A DNA stretch of 64,000 nt from assembly GCF_004345425.1 (NCBI RefSeq), contig NZ_SLVP01000005.1, positions 186,001 through 250,000 on the forward strand. The letters run 5' to 3'. Each line of letters begins with the position of its first letter. Positions within the stretch are counted from its first letter, which is position 1. The translations under genes were made by a program, and so were the position numbers. The DNA is from Paenibacillus sp. BK033 (GTDB taxonomy: Bacteria; Bacillota; Bacilli; Paenibacillales; Paenibacillaceae). The notes beneath the pieces are model-generated. The model saw only the letters and a program-made list of their open reading frames with translations, was not told the origin of the DNA and made no database searches. Shown here piece by piece: positions 41,494 through 50,235 of the stretch.

Positions 41494-42543
41494 ATGGAAC
41501 TTGTGAAGAAATTTTTTGGTATTATAGGGGTCTTTATTCTCGTATGGGCGATTATCTCGGGTATCTTTATGTTCTTTACAGATTCCGGATATCGTCTCCG
41601 GGCGATGGCGGCGGAGACCATATTATCGTCACAACATCGGCAGTGGGCGAAGTACACTTTTTTACCGCAAAGTGACTTGGACGCTATGCTGGAAAATATA
41701 AATAATCCGAATTACGTGAATAGCGCATCGGGAGCAGGCGATTTAGGCGGCCTGGTCGACGTAAAGTCGGATAAGGATTTGTACGTGCACGTAGAGTCGA
41801 TTGAGCGTTACACCAATCCTACGCATTACTACAAAGGAAAAGTCATCACGATCTCCAATCCGAATCGGGTTAAGCTGGTTAGCTCGAAGCTGAGCGACCA
41901 CGGCGAACAAATCTTTGTTATTGCTAAGCGGGCGAAAGCCCTTGCCGCTATTAACGCGAGCGGGTTTGTCGATTTGGATGGGCATGGCAACGGAGGAGCT
42001 TCAACCGGTGTCGTTATTGAAGACGGCGTTATTAAAAGCCAGAATAAGAATACGAAAGAATTTGTAGCCGGGATTACGAAGGATGGCGTGATGATTACCG
42101 GCAAGTACAGCGCGAATGAATTGGTCAACCTTGGCGTACAATATGCAGCGGGTTTTAAACCCCAGCTCATCGTAAACGGTCAGAAAATGGTTGAAGGAGA
42201 CGGCGGTTGGGGCTGGGGTCCACGCACGGCCATTGGCCAAAAAGCGGATGGCAGCATCATTTTTGTCGTGATAGACGGTCGTCAGACCCGTTCGGTTGGC
42301 GCAAGTATCAAAGAAGTGCAGGATTTGCTCTACGAGCGTGGAGCTGTCAATGCCATGTGCATGGACGGCGGTTCTTCCTCTTCGATGTATTTTAACGGCG
42401 ATAACATTACGATTCCTTCTTCCCGCAATAATATTCCCCGTTATCTGCCGAATATTTGGGCTTTGATTCCGCAAGCCGGCGATACCCTTCATGTGGATGT
42501 GGACGGGAAAAGCGTCACTTCGTTTGAAGGTCTTGGCTTGTAA
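41494..42543 (+). CDS. Phosphodiester glycosidase family protein (NAGPA domain)
   Basis: About 349 residues from ATG 41494; the frame is open to 41368 and the exact start is uncertain (GTG 41503 also fits). One N-terminal membrane helix (FFGIIGVFILVWAIISGIFMFF) anchors an extracellular NAGPA domain: AINASGFVDLDGHGNG, GPRTAIGQKADGSIIFVVIDGRQ, AVNAMCMDGGSSSSMYFNG. Family members uncap GlcNAc-1-phosphodiesters or act on teichoic acid and exopolysaccharide phosphodiesters. Likely a cell-surface glycan enzyme. Closed by a strong terminator. Confidence 0.85.
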   Translation: MELVKKFFGIIGVFILVWAIISGIFMFFTDSGYRLRAMAAETILSSQHRQWAKYTFLPQSDLDAMLENINNPNYVNSASGAGDLGGLVDVKSDKDLYVHVESIERYTNPTHYYKGKVITISNPNRVKLVSSKLSDHGEQIFVIAKRAKALAAINASGFVDLDGHGNGGASTGVVIEDGVIKSQNKNTKEFVAGITKDGVMITGKYSANELVNLGVQYAAGFKPQLIVNGQKMVEGDGGWGWGPRTAIGQKADGSIIFVVIDGRQTRSVGASIKEVQDLLYERGAVNAMCMDGGSSSSMYFNGDNITIPSSRNNIPRYLPNIWALIPQAGDTLHVDVDGKSVTSFEGLGL

Positions 42544-42553
42544 GTTGTTTTAG

Positions 42554-42600
42554 AAAAACCTCCCGGTTGGAATGGAAACATTCCTTCAGGAGGTTTTTTT
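42554..42600 (+). terminator. Rho-independent terminator
   Basis: AAAAACCTCC...GGAGGTTTTTTT with an inner GGAATG-GAAA-CATTCC stem. Confidence 0.85.
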
Positions 42601-42699
42601 AATATCAAAATCATTGAAGCTAACCATCGAATACTTTCCCTAATGCTCTTGAGCCATCATTGTTATAATGGAGCAACTACGTTAGAAGGAGCGATAAGG

Positions 42700-43152
42700 A
42701 TGATTACACAAACGGTTGCGCAGCTTGAGAGATACGTTGAATCGGTACCATTGCATTTAAGAGCTTGGTCCGAGGAGAGGATGACAACGCCGCGAGCGCT
42801 CGGGAAATGGTCCAGTCTTCAAATTCTCGGCCATTTATGCGATTCGGCCATTAATAATATGAGAAGGATCATTGAAGCTCCATCTGCCTCTGGGCCGTAT
42901 GTGATTACTCCTTATAACCAGGACAATTGGGTTAAAGCGCAGCAATATGCATCGGCGCCTGCCGGAGAGATTATAGCCTTATGGGAAAGCCTGAACCGAT
43001 CGATGGTTAGAGTGATGTCGGCAGTACCCGTCGAAACGTTAACGTCATGCCAGATCAGACTTGCTAACGGCGAGACGCATACGCTGGAATGGCTGATAAG
43101 AGATTACCTGGAGCATTTGGAGCATCATCTCGGCCAAATCTTCCCTCAATAG
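42700..43152 (+). CDS. DinB-like metalloenzyme
   Basis: 150 residues, four-helix DinB_2/DUF664-type protein. Metal ligands are visible as His in LQILGHLCDSAINN (near 47) and HxxxH in YLEHLEHHLGQIF at the C terminus. Members include bacillithiol transferases and other thiol-dependent enzymes; here the substrate is unknown. AGAAGGAG at 42685-42692 fixes ATG 42700; an extended -10 TGtTATAAT lies at 42661-42669. Convergent with the amino acid permease. Confidence 0.82.
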   Translation: MITQTVAQLERYVESVPLHLRAWSEERMTTPRALGKWSSLQILGHLCDSAINNMRRIIEAPSASGPYVITPYNQDNWVKAQQYASAPAGEIIALWESLNRSMVRVMSAVPVETLTSCQIRLANGETHTLEWLIRDYLEHLEHHLGQIFPQ

Positions 43153-43173
43153 CCGATAGGGAGTTGGTTTATT

Positions 43174-44508
43174 TTACTTTGAAGCAGGCTGAAGAGAGGG
43201 GGATTTCCATCTTTTTTGCATAAGCAAGGTCAAGCCTCCGATTAAAGCGAGGAACCCGATGCTGATAAAAAATCCCGGTCGGCTTGTATGATGAAACAAA
43301 GTACCGGTCACCGCCAATACGATGATTCCAACGCCAATCCATCTTTTTATTTGCCCCCACATGCTTAACCGGAGAAGTTTACCTGCTGTCATTAGCGTAA
43401 AAATCCAATTATAAAGCAGCATTTGCGCGGCTGCGGTCGTAATGTATTCATAGACGCTGTCCGGCATAAGCAAGGCCATCAGAATAGACCCGGCCAGCAT
43501 TACAATCGTTAGACCGAAGGCAAAGTACGGCATGCTGCGTTTTCCTTTGCCGACTTTGGCAAACAGCTTGGGGGCGTTACCGTCTTTAGCCAAAGTAACC
43601 ATAATTTTCGTCACCGCAAATAAGGAAGCGATCATGGTGGAAAAACCGGCGATTATGAATACCGCGTTAAATAAATGGGGGACAAAAGCAATCCCGTAAC
43701 CTTCCAGAGAGGAGACAAAAGCGCTTTCCTTATGATCTATGGTGCTCCAAGGTGCAAGAGACAGCGCTAGAGTAAGCGAAACCAAATATAAAGCGGTAAG
43801 AACGCTTATCATGACCCTGCCTGCTTTAGGCGCTTCTTTCGGCTCCTTGAGCCGTATCGCCAATAGACCCATAACTTCAATGCCGCCAAAGGAGTAAAAC
43901 GCGTAGATCATGCTCGACCATCCGCCTTTTAGCCCATGAGGGAATAAAGGAACCGGCCAGCCGGGCTTGTGCTTGCCTGTCCCAAAGACGCCAAATAACG
44001 CTAATGCGGCGATAAGAATAAAAAGAATGATTGCGGCCAGCTTCATGACCGCAAAGACGTGCTCCATCCGTTCAAAGCCCTTTGTCCCAATAGCGATAAT
44101 ACAAATGCCTAAAAAAGCGTAAACGGATGCAAAGATCCATAGAGGAACATTCGGAAACCAGAGACGAGTAAATAGGGATAGCGCAGCCATCTGACTACCC
44201 ATAATAAGCAATTCGGAGGACCAGTATACCCACCCGCTCGAAAATTCCGCCCAGCGCCCAAATGCTTTGTTCGCATAAGCGCAGAAAGATCCGTCCAAAG
44301 GATCGTCGGCGGTCATGCGAGCCAGTAAATCAAATACGACAAAGGTCGAAAAGGCGGCAAGCAGAAAGGCCAAAAGAATCCCCGGGCCTCCGATCCTGAT
44401 GCCAACCCCGGTCCCCAGGAAATAACCCGTACCGATTGTACAAGCGACCCCCATAAGAGATAATTGCCACCATTTGAGGGGCTTGTCCGCGCCATTCCTT
44501 TGACTCAT
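43174..44508 (-). CDS. Amino acid permease (APC superfamily)
   Basis: 444 residues, about twelve membrane helices. The consensus of amino acid/polyamine/organocation permeases is present near the N terminus (GVACTIGTGYFLGTGVGIRIGGPGI) and in YSFGGIEVMGLLAIRLKEPKEAPKAGR (helix 6 region). Takes up an amino acid by cation symport or exchange; substrate not identified. GGGGAG ribosome site. It lies 71 bases downstream of the LysE exporter on the minus strand and may share its transcript. Confidence 0.88.
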   Translation of the reverse strand: MSQRNGADKPLKWWQLSLMGVACTIGTGYFLGTGVGIRIGGPGILLAFLLAAFSTFVVFDLLARMTADDPLDGSFCAYANKAFGRWAEFSSGWVYWSSELLIMGSQMAALSLFTRLWFPNVPLWIFASVYAFLGICIIAIGTKGFERMEHVFAVMKLAAIILFILIAALALFGVFGTGKHKPGWPVPLFPHGLKGGWSSMIYAFYSFGGIEVMGLLAIRLKEPKEAPKAGRVMISVLTALYLVSLTLALSLAPWSTIDHKESAFVSSLEGYGIAFVPHLFNAVFIIAGFSTMIASLFAVTKIMVTLAKDGNAPKLFAKVGKGKRSMPYFAFGLTIVMLAGSILMALLMPDSVYEYITTAAAQMLLYNWIFTLMTAGKLLRLSMWGQIKRWIGVGIIVLAVTGTLFHHTSRPGFFISIGFLALIGGLTLLMQKRWKSPSLQPASK

Positions 44509-44579
44509 TTGCCATCTCTCCCCTAATCCGCTTTATAACAAGTGATATTGTGAGGAGAGCGAGCAAGGAATATACCCTT

Positions 44580-45209
44580 TTATAGAAACAATTGTTTAAG
44601 CGCTTCTATGCCAAAATATAACCCGAAGCCTATTAAAGACAGGCCTGACAAAACGGAAATAAAGCTAAGCGCTCGGTTGTTCAAAATGCGGTGGAAATGA
44701 CTGGAAGCAACGGCCATGGATAAATCCCACAAAAAAATCCCCAACAAAATGCCGGACGTGTAAATAATGAGCTGCGTTGGCTCAAACTTTTTCGCCGCTT
44801 CCGCGAGAACGGAGCCGTAGATACCAATCCAGAACATGATGGATAACGGGTTAAGCAGAGATAAAAAGAAGCCGGTTCCAAACGATTTCAAGACCGGCTC
44901 TTTAAGACTGTTTCTGTGCATGGCTGCCGTTTTATTCGTATTATAAAGGCTTTCGAAGCCGGTATAGAGCAGGACAAAGCAACCAAAAGACCATAGTAAA
45001 GTTTTCAAAAACGGCGTTTGCAAAAAGTGGACGGTTCCCAAATAGACAACCAGCAAATAGAGGATGTCAGCAGTCATCGACCCCAAGCCAAGCAGCCATG
45101 CATTCCAAAATCCGCCCCGAATACCTCGTTCCATTTGTGCCGCATTAATCGGACCGATTGGGGCTGCCAAAGAAAGACCAAGCAAAATATATTCGAGAAA
45201 AAATGTCAT
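44580..45209 (-). CDS. LysE/RhtB family amino acid exporter
   Basis: 209 residues, six membrane helices. The N terminus ILLGLSLAAPIGPINAAQMERGIRGGFWNAWLLGLGSMTAD is the LysE signature (PGP as PIGP). Exports an amino acid or related metabolite. GGAGG upstream of the ATG at 45209. First gene of a likely two-gene unit with the APC permease. Confidence 0.88.
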   Translation of the reverse strand: MTFFLEYILLGLSLAAPIGPINAAQMERGIRGGFWNAWLLGLGSMTADILYLLVVYLGTVHFLQTPFLKTLLWSFGCFVLLYTGFESLYNTNKTAAMHRNSLKEPVLKSFGTGFFLSLLNPLSIMFWIGIYGSVLAEAAKKFEPTQLIIYTSGILLGIFLWDLSMAVASSHFHRILNNRALSFISVLSGLSLIGFGLYFGIEALKQLFL

Positions 45210-45390
45210 GCTCCGATAACCTCCATGATTTAATAAGCTCGTACTAATCTATTCTGCGACGCACGGTCGTACAACCCTACATGCTTGAGAGGGAACTATT
45301 TTATTTTCCGGTTAATACCAAGAGAAGCTGAAAGTCATTTTCTGGAAGTTATTTTCACGAAAGATAACCTTACATAAACGTGAGGTAAGT

Positions 45391-45482
45391 GTGCATGAGG
45401 CACACAACAACCGTATGTTTTTAGTGTTACAGCCATATTTCGTGTGAGTGATATTGACGCCAATATAACAATGACCTATATT
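45391..45482 (+). promoter_or_regulatory. Promoter region of the BMP/Rieske operon
   Basis: TTGACG (45454-45459) and TATATT (45477-45482) at 17 bp are a near-ideal promoter. Upstream, TGTGC-ATGAG-GCACA (45391-45405) is a short palindrome that could be a regulator site. The rest of the 334-base gap 45210-45543 holds no gene or riboswitch I can recognise; a purine riboswitch core was looked for and not found. Confidence 0.55.
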
Positions 45483-45543
45483 ACCTCTAAGCTTTCTGTA
45501 AGAAGAATCTCATTTGTTCGGCAAATCGGGGGAGGGTCTTGGC

Positions 45544-46650
45544 ATGAAGAAGCTCATTATGGTTGCAGCGGCTGCTTTGCTTGTCTTTACGGCGGCATGC
45601 TCGAAGGAAACAAAAACGAATTCAACGGAAACGGGCGCATCCGCAAGCGGTGATCAGACAAAGCCAAGAGTTGCTTTTGTCTACCTCGGCGTTCCGGGGG
45701 ACGGAGGCTGGACTTACGAGCATGATCAAGGCCGCAAGATGATGGAGAAAGAGCTTGGCCTTACGGCAACTACGGTCGAGAACGTACCGGAAGGCGCGGA
45801 CGCGGAGCGCGTATTCGAAGAGCTTGCCGAGAAGAATGATATTATCTTTGGCACAAGCTTTGGCTACATGGATGCGATGGTCGCCGTAGCCAAGAAGCAT
45901 CCCGATGTGAAGTTCCTTCACGCAAGCGGCTATAAAACATCGGACAATCTTGGCACATACTTGGGCAAGGAATACCAAAGCGCTTATCTTGTAGGGATGG
46001 CGGCAGGCAAAATGACGAAAAACAATCACCTCGGCTATGTCGGCGCTTACCCGATTCCGGAAGTGATCTATACCATCAACGCGTTTGCTCTAGGCGTACA
46101 AAGCGTTAATCCGGCAGCGAAAGTTGACGTCGTATGGAGCAATACGTGGTTCGATCCAACGGCCGAGCGTCAGGCGGCAACAAGCCTGCTCGACAAAGGC
46201 GTAGACGTCTTGGCCGCATATCAGGATTCGCCGGCAAGCATTCAAGCCGCTGCCGAACGCGGAGTATGGGGAATCGGCAACGACTCGGATATGAGCAAAT
46301 ACGCACCGGATTATTACATTTCCAATCCGAAATGGAATTGGGGTCCCTATTACGTGCAGACGGTTAAAGCCATTATGGACGGCACCTGGAAGTCCGAAAG
46401 CTATTTCGGCTCGATGAAGGACGGCATCACCGATATTGCTCCGTTTGGCAAGAACGTTCCGCAGGCAGTCAAAGACCTCGTCGAAGCGAAGAAGAAGGAA
46501 ATTTTAAGCGGAAGCTTCGATGTGTTTAACGGACCTATCGCCGATCAGAGCGGTACGGAGAAAGTGCCGCAAGGCAAACGGATGACCGTAGACGAAATAT
46601 TGAGCATGAATTGGTTCGTCAAAGGCATTGAAGGAACCATACCGCAATAG
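45544..46650 (+). CDS. BMP-family substrate-binding lipoprotein
   Basis: 368 residues. Signal peptide with lipobox TAAC (Cys19), then the BMP/Med/TmpC fold: PRVAFVYLGVPGDGGWTYEHDQGRKMMEKELG, GTSFGYMDAM, HPDVKFLHASGY, LVGMAAGKMTKNNHLGYVGAYPIPEV, GVDVLAAYQDSPASIQAA. Family members capture purine nucleosides and related ligands for an ABC importer. No ATPase or permease gene is adjacent, so it is either an orphan receptor or uses a transporter elsewhere. GGGGGAGG fixes ATG 45544. The Rieske oxygenase follows after 27 bases. Confidence 0.88.
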   Translation: MKKLIMVAAAALLVFTAACSKETKTNSTETGASASGDQTKPRVAFVYLGVPGDGGWTYEHDQGRKMMEKELGLTATTVENVPEGADAERVFEELAEKNDIIFGTSFGYMDAMVAVAKKHPDVKFLHASGYKTSDNLGTYLGKEYQSAYLVGMAAGKMTKNNHLGYVGAYPIPEVIYTINAFALGVQSVNPAAKVDVVWSNTWFDPTAERQAATSLLDKGVDVLAAYQDSPASIQAAAERGVWGIGNDSDMSKYAPDYYISNPKWNWGPYYVQTVKAIMDGTWKSESYFGSMKDGITDIAPFGKNVPQAVKDLVEAKKKEILSGSFDVFNGPIADQSGTEKVPQGKRMTVDEILSMNWFVKGIEGTIPQ

Positions 46651-46677
46651 ATCAAGACAGAAAGGGAAGTGGCTGGC

Positions 46678-47655
46678 ATGATTAGAAAAGATCCCGCACT
46701 CGAGCATGAATGGCATCCGGTAGCGATAGCCTCGGATATTACCGACACTCCCAAGCAGGTCGTCGTATTGGGAGAGAAGGTCGTCCTATTCCGCACGAAG
46801 CAAGGGGTAAAAGCCATGAAGGACCTTTGCATTCATCGCGGAGTCCCGCTGTCGCTTGGGCGCGTGGACAATGACGAGCTTGTCTGCGCGTACCATGGCT
46901 GGCGTTATGACGGTGACGGGCGCTGCGTATGCATACCGGCAATGCCCAAATCGCAGGCGATCCCGCTTAAAGCGAGAACGCAAACTTATTTGTGCCGGGA
47001 ACGGCACGGATTTGTCTGGGTTTGCCTGGGAGAGCCAAGGGAGGATGCCCCGCCGCTTGAAGGGAGAGTTGACGAGGGGCTTCTGCCGATCCGGATGGGG
47101 CCATACCCGGTTAAGGCATCCGCCCCGCGCGTTATCGAGAATTTCCTGGATGTCTCGCATCTGATGTTTGTGCATGAAGGGCTGCTTGGCGACAGTGAAT
47201 TCGCCGAGATCAACGACTACAACGTACATCATATAGACGGAGCGCTAGTTACGGACGAGATCGTCGTTTACCAGCCGGACCCTGACGGACGCGGAATCGG
47301 CGTCGATAACCGGTATATCTATGAGATCTATACGCCGTGCTGCGTCAAGCTGGCGAAGCGAAGCGAGGGCTCGGACGAAATCTTTCATTTGTTCCTGATC
47401 GTACTCCCGGAGACGGAGACGACCTGCACGGCGTTTATGCTGCAGCTCCGCAACTATGCGCCCGAGGTTCCGGATCAGGTGTTTATCGATTTTCAGAATA
47501 CGCTGCTTGAGCAGGACAAACGCATTGTCGAGGAGCAGAAGCCGGAGCTGCTGCCTCTGGACCTGCAGGCAGAGCTGCATCTCAAATGCGACCGCGTTGC
47601 CATCGCTTACCGGCGTAAATTGAAGGAGCTAGGGGTAACGATTGGAACAGAATAA
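46678..47655 (+). CDS. Rieske non-haem iron oxygenase, alpha-subunit type
   Basis: 325 residues. The [2Fe-2S] Rieske motif is CIHRGVPLSLGRVDNDELVCAYHGW (CxH...CxxH, about 44-66) and the mononuclear iron site is NFLDVSHLMFVH (NxxDxxHxxxxH, about 154-165). Members are ring-hydroxylating or O-/N-demethylating oxygenases such as vanillate and methylxanthine demethylases. No reductase or ferredoxin gene is nearby. AAAGGGAAG supports ATG 46678 over GTG 46669. Operon with the BMP lipoprotein suggests that the imported ligand is its substrate. A terminator follows. Confidence 0.9.
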   Translation: MIRKDPALEHEWHPVAIASDITDTPKQVVVLGEKVVLFRTKQGVKAMKDLCIHRGVPLSLGRVDNDELVCAYHGWRYDGDGRCVCIPAMPKSQAIPLKARTQTYLCRERHGFVWVCLGEPREDAPPLEGRVDEGLLPIRMGPYPVKASAPRVIENFLDVSHLMFVHEGLLGDSEFAEINDYNVHHIDGALVTDEIVVYQPDPDGRGIGVDNRYIYEIYTPCCVKLAKRSEGSDEIFHLFLIVLPETETTCTAFMLQLRNYAPEVPDQVFIDFQNTLLEQDKRIVEEQKPELLPLDLQAELHLKCDRVAIAYRRKLKELGVTIGTE

Positions 47656-47666
47656 GATTCGAACAT

Positions 47667-47697
47667 GAAGAAGCCGCGTTTATCGCGGTTTCTTTTA
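47667..47697 (+). terminator. Rho-independent terminator
   Basis: GAAGAAGCCGCG pairs with CGCGGTTTCTTT over five bases, then T-rich sequence. Confidence 0.8.
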
Positions 47698-47720
47698 TTT
47701 TCGTCTATTCCTATTCCTTA

Positions 47721-47780
47721 TTGACTTATGGCCTAGGGGACTTTATACTCCATTTATTAAAAGTGTTTTAAAAAGTGTTT
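47721..47780 (+). promoter_or_regulatory. Promoter and direct-repeat operator of the ROK gene
   Basis: TTGACT (47721-47726) and TATACT (47744-47749), 17 bp apart. Just downstream, AAAAGTGTTT occurs twice (47759-47768 and 47771-47780) with a 12-base period, covering about +4 to +26, where an autoregulating ROK repressor could bind. Confidence 0.6.
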
Positions 47781-47798
47781 GCTAAAAGGGGCGAGAAC

Positions 47799-48827
47799 AT
47801 GTCTTCTCACACGCATAATACGATTCATGTAAAAAAGATGAATGTCGAGCTGGTCAAAAATGCTTTAAAGGCTCAGGGGATCGCTACAAAAGCATCGATT
47901 GCCGGGTTGACCAAGCTAAGCGTGGCTACTTGCGGGACGATTCTGAACGAGCTGCTGGCCGCCCGCGAGATCATTGAACTCGAGCCGGATGGGGCAAATG
48001 GCGGGAGGCCAGCCAAACAGTATAAGTACAATGCTGAGTTTGGCTGCGTTATTTGCCTGCTTGTCAGGACGGAAGGCGGCATTCATTCCATCGGCTGCAG
48101 CATTGTGAATTTGCTAGGCGAGACCGTCAGCGAGACAACCGTGGAGCTGCCTCGCATCGACAGGGAGGTTATTGATCAGATCATTGAAGGCATAATCAAC
48201 GACAAGGAGAATGTTCAAGCCATCGGGATCGGGATTCCGGGCGTCGTTCACCGCGGAGTGATTGGCGTATGCGATGTGCCGGATCTGGCCGGAATGCCGT
48301 TAGGAGCATACCTGGAGGAGAAGTACGGGGTCCCGGTTACGATCGAGAATGACATGAACATGACGGTGTACGGCTTCTACCACCTTCAAAATTTTGAAGA
48401 GGATAAAACGTTTGCGGTAGTGACGTTTCCGAAGAATCATTTTCCCGGGGCCGGTTTTATCGTGAACGGCCGGATTTTGTCGGGCAACACGACATTTGGC
48501 GGCGAGGTATCGTTCCTTCCGTTCGGCGTTACACGCAAGGAGCAGCTGCGTCAGCTGCATACGGAGGAAGGCTTTATCCGGCTGGGGGTTATGACATTAG
48601 CCTCGATCATCGCTATCATTAACCCGGTGGCTATCGCGATAACGGGCGAGCTTCCGAGAGAGTCGCAGCTTAAGGATCTGCGCGAGGGATGTCTGAAGGA
48701 TATTCCCGAGGAGCATATGCCGCAGCTTATCATACAGAACAATACGCATCGGGAGTACATGACGGGCCTTGTTGCAGCGACGCTGGAAAGCCTGACTTAC
48801 CGGCTGCAGGTTACGGAGAAAAGATAA
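47799..48827 (+). CDS. ROK-family transcriptional regulator
   Basis: 342 residues: N-terminal winged helix (about 10-70, MNVELVKNALKAQGIATKASIAGLTKLSVATCGTILNELL) and a ROK sugar-kinase-like domain (about 75-330, IGIGIPGVVHRGVIGVCDVPDLAGMPLGAYLEEKYGVPVTIENDMN). The zinc motif GHxxx...CxCGxxGC of typical ROK proteins is absent; the region reads GNTTFGGEVSFLPFG, so the fold lacks that zinc site. AAGGGG fixes ATG 47799. Followed by an MFS sugar-type transporter, the likely target; the inducer would be a sugar. Confidence 0.86.
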   Translation: MSSHTHNTIHVKKMNVELVKNALKAQGIATKASIAGLTKLSVATCGTILNELLAAREIIELEPDGANGGRPAKQYKYNAEFGCVICLLVRTEGGIHSIGCSIVNLLGETVSETTVELPRIDREVIDQIIEGIINDKENVQAIGIGIPGVVHRGVIGVCDVPDLAGMPLGAYLEEKYGVPVTIENDMNMTVYGFYHLQNFEEDKTFAVVTFPKNHFPGAGFIVNGRILSGNTTFGGEVSFLPFGVTRKEQLRQLHTEEGFIRLGVMTLASIIAIINPVAIAITGELPRESQLKDLREGCLKDIPEEHMPQLIIQNNTHREYMTGLVAATLESLTYRLQVTEKR

Positions 48828-48848
48828 CAAGTTAGGAGCACGCGAAGA

Positions 48849-50087
48849 GTGGAAAAAAGTATGGGCAAGTTCAATAAGATTTACGCCATGCAGCTGGCGA
48901 CCATTTTTATCGGATTCATTATTTTCGGCTTTTCGGAAAATATTAAAGGTCCGGCTATACCGCGCATTCAATTCGACTTTATGCTGAATGAGTCCCAGCT
49001 GGGCACCTTGTTATCCTTAAACGCTTTGGGGTATTTGATAGCCTGTTCATTTACGGCATATTTGACGAAAATATGGGGGATCAAATGGGTAACCGCTGCC
49101 GCATTCGCCTCTATGGCTTTATCCGGCATTCTTATCTTCTTCTCCCATCATTACTCGTTGTTCTCGGCTTCGTATTTCCTCATGTATATCGGCAACGGAA
49201 TGCTGGAGATTGGCCTTGCTATACTAAGCGCCCGGATTTTCGTGAAAAATACCGGTACCATGATGAATATGACGCATGGCTTCTACGGCTTAAGCTCCAC
49301 GGTTGCGCCGCTTATCGCAACAGGCCTGATGAAAGTGACGATTGCCGGCCATACGCTGGATTGGCGCGGAATGTACCTCTTGATGCTGCTGTTGTCCGTC
49401 ATTCCGATTGTCATCGCGTTGTTCAGTACGTTCCCGGGGGATGGCATCTCGCATGAAGACCGCGTTCCGCTAAAGACCTTGCTGAAAGACCGGGTACTAT
49501 GGTTAATGGTGCTTGTGCTGACGTTTGGCGTTGTGTCCGAACTGGCCGTTGGCGGCTGGCTCGTTAATTTCCTGGAAAAAGCCTATAACTGGGATACCGT
49601 TAATGCTTCCGGCATGTTGTCTATTTTCTTCTTATGCTTCGCGTTGGCGCGGCTGCTGCTTGGTCCGTTGACGGATCGGATCGGCTTCGTATTATCGCTC
49701 ATTATTTTCTCAGGCTTCTCGGCATTATGCACCTTTGCCGCAATTGCCGGCGGCGAGAGCGTTGCGTTCCTGTTTGCCGCTTCCGGCGTCGGTATTGCGA
49801 TGATTTATCCGACGGTAATGGCTTTTATCGCAAAGCGATATCCGAAAGGCAGCGATACGGCGATTACCTTTACGGTCACCATGATGGGGTTGGGCAGCGT
49901 AATCGGCAACTATCTGATCGGGGGAGTGACTGAGCTCGTCAAGCATTTGGTGGGCGAGAATTCGCCAACCAGCTTGCTCCGCGGCCTGCAAGCCGGCTAC
50001 GGCTTTATTGGCTTATGCGCGGCCTTATGCGCAATAACCGGCATTATTCTGTATATTTATTTGTATAAGAGAAAAGAAATCATTTAA
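48849..50087 (+). CDS. MFS transporter, sugar (fucose permease-like) type
   Basis: 412 residues with twelve membrane helices in two halves. IRFDFMLNESQLGTLLSLNALGYLIAC-type opening, GNGMLEIGLAILSARIF and MNMTHGFYGLSSTVAPLIATGLM (helix 5 region) resemble the FucP/sugar MFS branch. Proton-driven uptake of a sugar or sugar acid. GTG start at 48849 with AGGAGC ten bases upstream. 21 bases after the ROK regulator, so one operon. Confidence 0.85.
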   Translation: MEKSMGKFNKIYAMQLATIFIGFIIFGFSENIKGPAIPRIQFDFMLNESQLGTLLSLNALGYLIACSFTAYLTKIWGIKWVTAAAFASMALSGILIFFSHHYSLFSASYFLMYIGNGMLEIGLAILSARIFVKNTGTMMNMTHGFYGLSSTVAPLIATGLMKVTIAGHTLDWRGMYLLMLLLSVIPIVIALFSTFPGDGISHEDRVPLKTLLKDRVLWLMVLVLTFGVVSELAVGGWLVNFLEKAYNWDTVNASGMLSIFFLCFALARLLLGPLTDRIGFVLSLIIFSGFSALCTFAAIAGGESVAFLFAASGVGIAMIYPTVMAFIAKRYPKGSDTAITFTVTMMGLGSVIGNYLIGGVTELVKHLVGENSPTSLLRGLQAGYGFIGLCAALCAITGIILYIYLYKRKEII

Positions 50088-50093
50088 TGAAGA

Positions 50094-50137
50094 AGCGCCA
50101 ATATTCACGCCCTATGGGCAGGAGATTGGCGTTATTT
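50094..50137 (+). terminator. Probable terminator
   Basis: GCGCCAAT (50095-50102) pairs with ATTGGCGT (50125-50132), with an inner GCCC-TAT-GGGC stem; short T-tract after it. Confidence 0.5.
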
Positions 50138-50235
50138 CATGAATGGACGCTTACCGTTCGAATAAAATCCGATCTTCCACACATGATCATGATACGCGGG
50201 GGCTGCACCAAAAACAGAGGAAGGAACATCCAAGC

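Noticed and set aside
45210-45543. Possible purine riboswitch before the BMP lipoprotein
   Set aside because: No three-way-junction core with the conserved loop sequences was seen, and the best promoter (45454-45482) lies downstream of most of the structured sequence.
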